Source of the DNA: Dillenia suffruticosa
Taxonomy: Eukaryota; Streptophyta; Magnoliopsida; Dilleniales; Dilleniaceae
DNA length: 64,000 bases
Reading direction: 5' to 3'
Assembly (NCBI GenBank): GCA_033439265.1
Contig: JAVTVX010000012.1
Coordinates: 15,845,501 to 15,909,500 of the forward strand
The notes under the pieces were generated by a model. It did no database searches and had not been told where the DNA came from. It saw nothing but the letters and a program-made list of their open reading frames with translations. Shown here in pieces: positions 57,045 to 64,000 of the stretch. The stretch's first letter is position 1. Every line of letters begins with the position of its first letter. Made by a program: the position numbers and the translations under genes.

Positions 57045-59165
57045 GCATAAGCCTTTTTCTGGATGAGTAGAGAGAGCGACCTTATCTACTACACTTGTCT
57101 CCCCTTTAGGACACTTGTACGTAAGCCTACAAGGCTTATATGCACTACAAGTGGTAAAGTCACTCAAAAACACTAGCAGAGTAGTAAAATTACGTAATAT
57201 CTTAACAAAACTGCAATTAACTGACGTAACTGCAATGCCATGAGATTTGCAATAGTTTCTTTCGTATTGATAGGTTACTCTTTACTGATATATATGTCTT
57301 TTGATCTAATTATTTCACCAGGGGAAGCCAATCCATCATCGTCCAATGTCTACAAAATTAGAAGTCCAAAATGCATCAAAACAGCCAATAAATTATCAAA
57401 TAAGGGAAGATCTAGCATATAAGGGCAGCATAATGCATGAGTTTCCCGCTGCTGCAGGCTTTGTGCTCTGGAAATGGTTTTATGTAGACAACCCTTGCAC
57501 CCATAACTAGGGGAGTATTTCCAAGATGGGAGGAATATGACTATACGTTTAATACTAATAATACTAATTATTTACCTGCATCCTTTCTGCATCATATCCA
57601 ACTCTATTGGGCCTAACAATTCTGTCTCTTGTTCTATTATCATATTATTGATTGTATGCAGTAACTCTGTTCAAGGGAGACACCATAACAATACTTGTGT
57701 TACAAATCAAACAAGGCCGTTTAAATTCAGTTGAATCAATTATAGCCATGAGGAATAACAATCAATGCAAATTTTTACCTTTTCATAACAATGCAATGGC
57801 CAAAACCATGATTAAGTGATGATTTATTCATGACAATAGCATCCTTCACGTCATAGCCACTATAGCTCATAACAATAATAGTTGCATTCAGCCCAGCACC
57901 AAGCTTATCATATCCAACCTGAAAAGGAAGTCATTAGCTTCATTAAATCGAATGCTTCTGTAACACCAAAATATACAACACTAACCAGCTCAATTGTCCT
58001 TGCTGTCAACAATGGGCACTGGGGGTAAACTAGCAGATACTGCAACATATCCTTCAATATGAGACTGCCTTCAATGAATAGAAAAGTACCTGATAAGTAT
58101 TTCTAGGAGATTGCCTATGATGAGGAAACTCTATTTAAGCTAGCATAAACACTAAGGATGTTGTCAATATGAGTAGTTTCTGGTTTAGCCTCTCCTTCAT
58201 ACCAAGCAATCTACAAAAGCAATGGAATTAATCCACATACTGCAAGAGATATAACAAAGCTCATAATTTTCAACAAACTCATTCCGAAGCAACAAACCAA
58301 AGCATTGTTTTCCTCATTAACATCCATATACTCAATCAACCCATCCCATAAAAAATCATCAAAGGTTTGAACTCCATCCTATTCAAGAAAATTATGCAAT
58401 TAGATCTGGAAAAGCAATATCATTTAATGAGAAAGGTACTTCACGTACCAATAACTCCTTTGTATGGTGTTGCATAATCCTTGATATGCTTTTGTCTGCA
58501 ATAACAAGTAGACGACAAACACAACGACTATTTGAAGCAATGTAGACACAACGCAGCCAATAGATGCTTCAATTATGCTTGCCAATCATATGAGATCAAA
58601 AGAAACAAAAAATAAATTCCCCCTTACTGTTACCCACTTAGCCTGCATTCATATGATGATTAGCTATGGCTTTGGATTCTTCACTAGCTATTTAAACAAC
58701 CATCAACTTCAATCTAAGAAATGAAATAGCAATTACAAAGCAACATCTTCATTTAAAAAAAGAAAAGCACCACACCATGTGCACATGCAGTAACATATCG
58801 AATAAAACCAATAGGCATATATCCAAACATTAAACTACAAAATGCAGGCATATATTAAGTTACAAACAGATGAAAAGAGCTGACTTCTTTTTTCCTTTTT
58901 ACTTGTTAGTCATTTTTACAAACACTAACAAACTTGCCAACTTCCCAACGCCCCTATGCTTTCTCATTGTTGTGGCAAAGTGCTAAGCAAGATGAACAAT
59001 TATATAAGAAGTGGGATGATACAAGAAAATGAAAGCTTGCAACAATTGAAGTACTAGCATTTATGCACCCCTGACTGAGATAATGACATCAAACTGAGAG
59101 TAGTTCACAAAATGAAAGCTCTTCAGCTGAGAGTAGTTCATGGTCTTCAACCACCAAACATTAGA
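57045..59165 (-). pseudogene. RNA polymerase III second-largest subunit-like pseudogene, copy A
   Basis: NRPC2/RPC2 forms much of the Pol III catalytic cleft. Exon remnants in gene order (minus strand): 59165-59095 VEDHELLSAEEL; 58982-58903 HFATTMRKHRG; about 58560-58449 VIADKSISRIMQHHTKELL; 58378-58298 DGVQTFDDFLWDGLIEYMDV then NEENNAL; 58210-58090 IAWYEGEAKPETTH, then after a frameshift PHHRQSPRNTYQ; about 58060-57986 MLQYLLVYPQCPLLTARTIEL; 57918-57779 [20 protein letters not shown] then [19 protein letters not shown]; 57349-57279 TLDDDGLASPGEIIRSKDIY; about 57175-57045 AYKPCRLTYKCPKGETSVVD and KVALSTHPEKGLCIKL. Most boundaries keep AG acceptors and GT donors, so it derives from genomic DNA and not from mRNA. 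Frameshifts, stops and missing 5-prime and 3-prime parts make it a pseudogene. Confidence 0.85.
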
Positions 59166-60350
59166 ACTAAGGAAATAGCTAAAAAGTTATAAAAAAGTAA
59201 CATGAATCCCAAAAAAAGAACAAAAAATGCAAAAGATTGACATGTACTTGCAATTATATGCACAATACATACTTGCGTTTAAGGGGCTAATCAGGACTGT
59301 GTGTGTTGTGTCTGGCCAGTCCCTTGGTCTCACTAATTAAAGAAATATATACATTAAAACATATACGATTACAAGTTTTTGACATTAAGTCCCTCATAGG
59401 CTCCAACTTTTAGCACAAAACAAATGGATGACCATATTCATTGCAGCACGAACCTTACAATCAGATTTCATTCATGATTCAAATGTGAATGATAAATTAC
59501 AAAATCTTTCGGTAGATATAAGTGGCAATGAAAACTGTTATAATATATCATGAAAATTCCACATTTGTGGTTAGACAAAAACTAGTGTTTTAAGCATCCA
59601 ATCATAAAATATATATATCTGCATATATATATATATATATATAAACATAAATATACATACATACATACATACATATATATATTGCAACATCAGCAAAAAA
59701 AAGTAGATCATATCCAAGGAGTACTAAACCCATGACCTTATAGAGCCACCTGGCTGGTTGTTCATATGCTATAGCTGCTTCTAGGATGAAGCATTTTAGC
59801 ATGAAAAGAATCTACATGAGAAAAGAGTGCCCAAAAAAGACTTGTTTTCGGGACAAAGGAAGATTACATAATCAAATCAACTCGGCTCAAAATTGCAAGC
59901 ACCTTGCAAATGCATCAAGAATATAGGCAACTGGTAGTTGATAGGATTAGCAAATAACATTTTTATTTGACTTGAGAAGAATCTACACTCTTCTCCAAGT
60001 CTTTTGCATTAGTTGTTAAGGCTTACTCTAATCAAATGGCAGGCCGGGTTCTCTCCAACAAGCCCTTAAATATTTTTCAACAGAGGTCATCAGCACATGG
60101 GTAGGAACACTAACAAAACTCACGCTGGTATTTTCACCTAAGCTGACTTTCCTATTTCTTGTGTATGGAATTAATCCCAAAGCCAGGGCCAGAAAGCTGT
60201 AAGCTGCATTATTGTACATTATTTCTACATGTTACAACAAAAATTGGCCCTATTTTTTTAGCATAACTTCAAAGTCTAGAAACAATGATAAAGAAAAATT
60301 AGTACCAGGAAAAAGAAGATGATGACATGGTAATACATACCTAGGAAACC
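59166..60350. other. Spacer between the two NRPC2-like copies
   Basis: No gene is recognised. TA and CATA runs lie at 59609-59685. A 63-codon minus-strand frame at 60219-60028 has no family signature. Confidence 0.5.
59609..59685. repeat. (TA)n and (CATA)n microsatellites
   Basis: A TA run followed by five CATA units and another TA run. Confidence 0.85.
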
Positions 60351-61497
60351 CATGAGGATTCATAATCAAATCAGGGCAAATTCCATACTTAAAAAATGGG
60401 AAATGAATTATTGTTCCACAAATATCTTTCTGTCCATGTCTGTTACTGAATTTATCACCAACCTAATAGGTCAAGTGGCATGAGACCATGAGAACTACAA
60501 TATATACAATACATACATACATATAAAAAAAATATTAATACATATATATAGCAAAATCAAAAGGAAGTCACAACCCCTATAGCTCATAACAGCAATAGTT
60601 GTATTCTGCCCAGCGTCAAGCTTATCATAAGCAATCTGAAAAGGAAGTCATTAGATTCATTGAATAGAATGCTTCAGTAACACCAAAATATACACAACCA
60701 GCTTAGTTGTCCTTGTTGCCAGCAATAGGCACGGGGGGTAAACTAGCAGATACAGTAACATATCCATCCAAGATAGGTGCAGAAGCATGAGACTGAGATG
60801 GGTTAATCATTAGAGATAAGGAAAACAGCTATAAAGAATTATGCGTACCAATTAGACTAGATCAAAAGAAATGAAAAATAAAATCCCCCTCCCCCAGCAG
60901 AAAAAAGACAGTTACCCCCTTAGCGTGCATTCATATGATGCTTAGCTATGATTTTGATTCTTCACTAGCTATTTAAATAATCATCAACTTCAATCTAAGA
61001 AATGAAATAGCAATTATAGAGGAACATCTTCATTTAAAAAGGGAAAAAACATTACACCAAGTGCACATGCATTAGCACATCAAACAAAGCCAATATGCAT
61101 ATATGCAAACATTAAACTACAAAATGCAACATACATTAACATCATGAAAAGAACTGACTTCCTTTTTATTTTCTACCTGTTTGTCATTTACAAAGACACA
61201 AACTCACCAATTTTCCCAGTCCTCCTTAGCATTCTCATTGACATGGCAAAATGCTAAACAAGGTGAACAATAATATAAGATGTGAGAAACTACAAGAAAA
61301 ATGAAAGCTTGCAACAATTCAAGCACTAGCATTTATGCACTCCTGACTGAGACAATGAAAAAAGATAGGAGTTACTTGTGGCCTTCTACGCTTACTGAGA
61401 ATTAACCCGTTAAATATTACCAAAAATGAATTTGGCGTATGAAGCTCTTCAGCTGAGAGTAGTTCGTCTTCAACCCCCAAATGGTAGTACTCATGAA
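60351..61497 (-). pseudogene. RNA polymerase III second-largest subunit-like pseudogene, copy B
   Basis: Exon remnants, minus strand in gene order: about 61497-61376 HEYYHLGVEDELLSAEELHT, then NSFLVIFNGLILSKRRRPQ, with donor GTAACT; 61253-61177 HFAMSMRMLRRTGKIGEFV, then a frameshift, with donor GTAGAA; 60635-about 60565 IAYDKLDAGQNTTIAVMSY; 60462-60351 [20 protein letters not shown] and [15 protein letters not shown], with donor GTATGT. The exons between 61177 and 60635 (present in copy A) are missing, and the last exon is one that copy A lacks. Shared intron sequence (60890-61160 with 58620-58880) shows A and B are duplicates. Stops and frameshifts are present in both. Confidence 0.85.
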
Positions 61498-62215
61498 ACA
61501 ACAAAAAAGTTAGAATAGAAAGTGATATGACAAGCATGTAGAAGTAAACTTACTATCAATTCCATTCATATTCATTAATTCAATGTTTGAGTAGCCGTAT
61601 AGAAGTAATAAGATCAGTATAAAGCTCATTCAACAGAAAAGAAACTTACAAACAAAGAGTTCCTTAAAAGTGCAAAATTCCAATTATGAATTCAAGAATC
61701 TGAAATGTATGTATGCACACCTATCTAGGATCAAATTTTAATCTAGAACCAATTTGAATCTTGCCACTGATCACATTCAGAGGTTCTGTGCCTACTACTT
61801 GTGCCAAAAACCCAGATAAATTCATAGTTAAAAGACTTAAAATACAATACCTAATCAGATTTTCAGTTGGATATTTATTGGATTACTATGATCTGATAAT
61901 CAATTTAATGTGAACTTGATATAGATGTCATCTAAAATTCAATTTGAAGGTTGAAGGGCAACTTGAAATGTACAAATTAGGAAGAACTTTCCCGATCAAA
62001 CAATATTCCAGTAAAGGGAAACAACAATGGAAACCATACAAAACAGCAACCACCAGACATGTAATGAACAATTTAGTGTTTCCATGTATAAAGCAAACAA
62101 CAAAGCAAAGACCACTGTAGCCATGAGACACAATAACTCTAGAAAGCAGTCATGTCCATATCGTGTACTTTCTTGGACACAACACTTTCATGACACATAT
62201 TGGACACATCTTACT
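61498..62215. other. Spacer without recognised gene
   Basis: I searched both strands for further NRPC2 exons upstream of copy B and recognised none. Confidence 0.5.
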
Positions 62216-64000
62216 TTTCTCTGTCACCTTATTCCTTTACCACTCTCTCTTTCGCTCTCACTCTGTTGCTCTCTCCCTTTTGCTCTCTTTCTTCACACTC
62301 TCTCTCCCTTTCTCTCTCTCTCTCTCTCAATCTTTATTCCCCTCATGTTCTCTCCCTCTTCCTATCTCTCTCTCTTTCTCCCTCCTTTCTCTCTCTCTCT
62401 CTCTCGCTTTCTCTCCCATTCTCCCTCTTTCCATTTCTCTCTCCCTCCATCTTGCTTTCTTTGTCACTCCCTTTCTCTTTCTTACTTATCTTCTAATTTC
62501 CTTTCTCTCTATTTTCTCTTTTACTTTCTCTCTGGCTCTCTGTCACGCTCTCTTTCTCTATCCCTCCCCTCTCACTCTTGCTCTTGCTTTATCCTTCCCA
62601 TTCTCTCTTTCCACTCTCGTTCTCTTGTTCTCTCTCTCTTATTCTTTCTTTATGTCTCTCTCTCTCTTGTTATCTCGCTCTCTTCTCTCTCCCTCTCTCA
62701 CTCTCTTATTTTGTCTCTCTCTCTCTCTCCTCTGTTCTCAATCTCCTCCTCTCTATTTCTCCCTCTTGATTTCTTTATCCATTGCACTCTCTTTCTTTAT
62801 TTTTCTCTCTTGATTTCTATATCTCCCTCTACTCTCGTTCTTCTCTCTCATTCTCTCTTTATGTCTCTCGCTCTCTCTTTCTCTACTACTCTCTTCTCTC
62901 TCCCTCACTCTCTTACTTTCTATCTCCCTCCCGCTTGATCTTTCTTTCCTCTGCTCTTAATCTCCCTCTCTCTATATCTCCATCTTGATTTCTTTATCAT
63001 TACTCTCTCTTTCTTGCTCTCTTATTTTCTCTCTATCTCTCTCTTTCATTCTCTCCCTCCCCATGCTCTCTCTCGCCGCGCTCTCTTTGTCTCTCTTCAC
63101 CTCCTCTCTTCCACTTGCTCTCTCTCTCTCTCTCTTACTTTCTCTATCACTCATTCCCTCGCTCTCTCTTACCCTCTTTGGATCTCAATCTCTACACCTC
63201 TCTCACCCTCCCTCTTTCTCCCTCTCCAAGTCTCTCTCACTTTCTCTCTGTCTTACTCTTTATCCCTCCCTCTCGCTCTTTTTATCTCTCACTCCCTCTG
63301 TTTTGCTCTCGCTCTCTCTCATTGTAGCTTGCCCTATGTCTCGCTCTCTCATTTTATCACTCTCCCTCTCCCTCTTTCCGCTCATTTTCTCTCTTTTAGT
63401 CTATCCTAGCCTTTCTCACCGTCACTCTCTTTTTGCTACTCATTGTCTCTCCATCTCTCAGCCGCTCTCTCTTTCACTCCTTATCTCTATCTAACCTATT
63501 TGCTTTCTTTTTTTCACTCTCTCACCCTCTTTCTCTCTCCCACACATTCTTTTCTTTATGCTCTCCATCTCTCATTTTCTCTCTCTCGCTCGCTCCCTTT
63601 CTCTTTCTCACCCATCTTCTATTTTCCTTTCTCTCTTGCTCTCTCTCTCATGCTCTCTTTCTCGTTTTCTCCCTCTTGTTGTCTCTCCATCATGCTTTCT
63701 TTCTCTTCTCTCGTTCTCTCTCTCTCATACTATCTTTAGGTCTCTGGCTCTCCCTCTCTCTCTTTCTCTCTCTCTCCTGCTCCCATCTCTCACCCCCTTT
63801 TGCTCTGTTAGTCTAATTCTCTCTCTTACTCGATCTCTCTCACCCCGACTCTCAATCTCTCCCTCTCTATATCTCCTTCTTGATTTCTTTATCCATTGCT
63901 TTCTCTCTTACTCTCTCATTCTCTCTCTCTCTCTCGCTCTCTGTGTCTCTCTTTCTTTCTTACTCCAACCATGCCCTCTCTCTCCTCCTTTGTTTTTTTC
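62216..64000 (+). repeat. Polypyrimidine (CT-rich) tract with about 220-bp higher-order repeats
   Basis: About 1.8 kb is overwhelmingly C and T on the plus strand and continues past the window. Longer words recur: TCTTGATTTCTTTATCCATTG near 62764, 62987 (variant) and 63880; TTTATGTCTCTC near 62650 and 62860; TTCTAATTTCCTTTCTCTCT near 62490 and a variant near 63615. Spacings fit multiples of about 220 bp. Open frames are Ser/Leu translations of the repeat. Confidence 0.8.

Noticed and set aside
57240-57422. A plus-strand 60-codon frame
   Set aside because: It is antisense to an NRPC2-type exon and has no recognisable domain.
60028-60219. Minus-strand 63-codon frame between the two NRPC2-like copies as another exon
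   Set aside because: No match to any NRPC2 region that I can recognise, and no splice sites in register.
62027-62938. A 303-codon plus-strand open frame and several overlapping Ser/Leu-rich frames to 63816
   Set aside because: They are translations of the CT-rich repeat in different frames; stops are rare there only because of base composition.

Overview
This window is intergenic, transposon-dominated DNA from a seed plant with a large, AT-rich genome. The evidence is plant-type Ty3/gypsy chromoviruses with 2.5-3.6 kb LTRs primed by initiator tRNA-Met, a Sirevirus-like Ty1/copia copy, a CACTA DNA transposon, and host-gene debris interrupted by short AT-rich, GT-AG-bounded introns. I see no intact host gene. 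The species cannot be fixed from sequence alone.

Layout. 1-2.7 kb: AT-rich DNA, then a compact CACTA element (848-2658, 3-bp target duplication AAG) carrying a captured exon of an NADPH alkenal/quinone oxidoreductase-like gene. 2.7-6.1 kb: AT-rich tandem arrays and decayed CACTA-like ends. 6.27-9.46 kb: a solo LTR of chromovirus family 1, with target duplication TCTAT, sitting at the centre of a perfect palindrome. 9.5-14.3 kb: minisatellites and AT-rich sequence without genes. 14.36-32.48 kb: chromovirus family 2 on the minus strand, arranged as partial internal / LTR / full internal / LTR / nearly full internal, i.e. a tandem array sharing LTRs. It has recognisable gag, protease, RT, RNase H, integrase and chromodomain-like tail, all broken by stops and frameshifts. 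33.0-44.8 kb: a Sirevirus-like copia copy whose integrase region was hit twice by family-1 chromoviruses. One insertion is now a solo LTR (33239-35695, TSD ATTTG). The other is a deleted two-LTR copy (35716-43208, TSD AAATC). Removing both brings the copia reading back together. 44.8-53.7 kb: two family-1 5-prime halves joined head to head (LTR-gag sense, then protease-gag-LTR antisense).

53.7-64 kb: no transposon core is recognisable. On the minus strand 57.0-61.5 kb holds a fragmented pseudogene of the RNA polymerase III second-largest subunit (NRPC2/RPC2-type) with two partial copies of the same exon block. From 62.2 kb to the window end runs a polypyrimidine (CT-rich) tract of about 1.8 kb with a higher-order period near 220 bp.

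No operating gene system was found. What can be read is a layered history: gene capture by a CACTA element, LTR-LTR recombination (solo LTRs and a tandem array), nested insertion dated by target-site duplications, and inverted rearrangement. The family-1 LTRs share a promoter-like layout: a terminal hairpin, a telo-box-type palindrome, a CT-rich leader, a GC-rich repeat and a possible leader intron.
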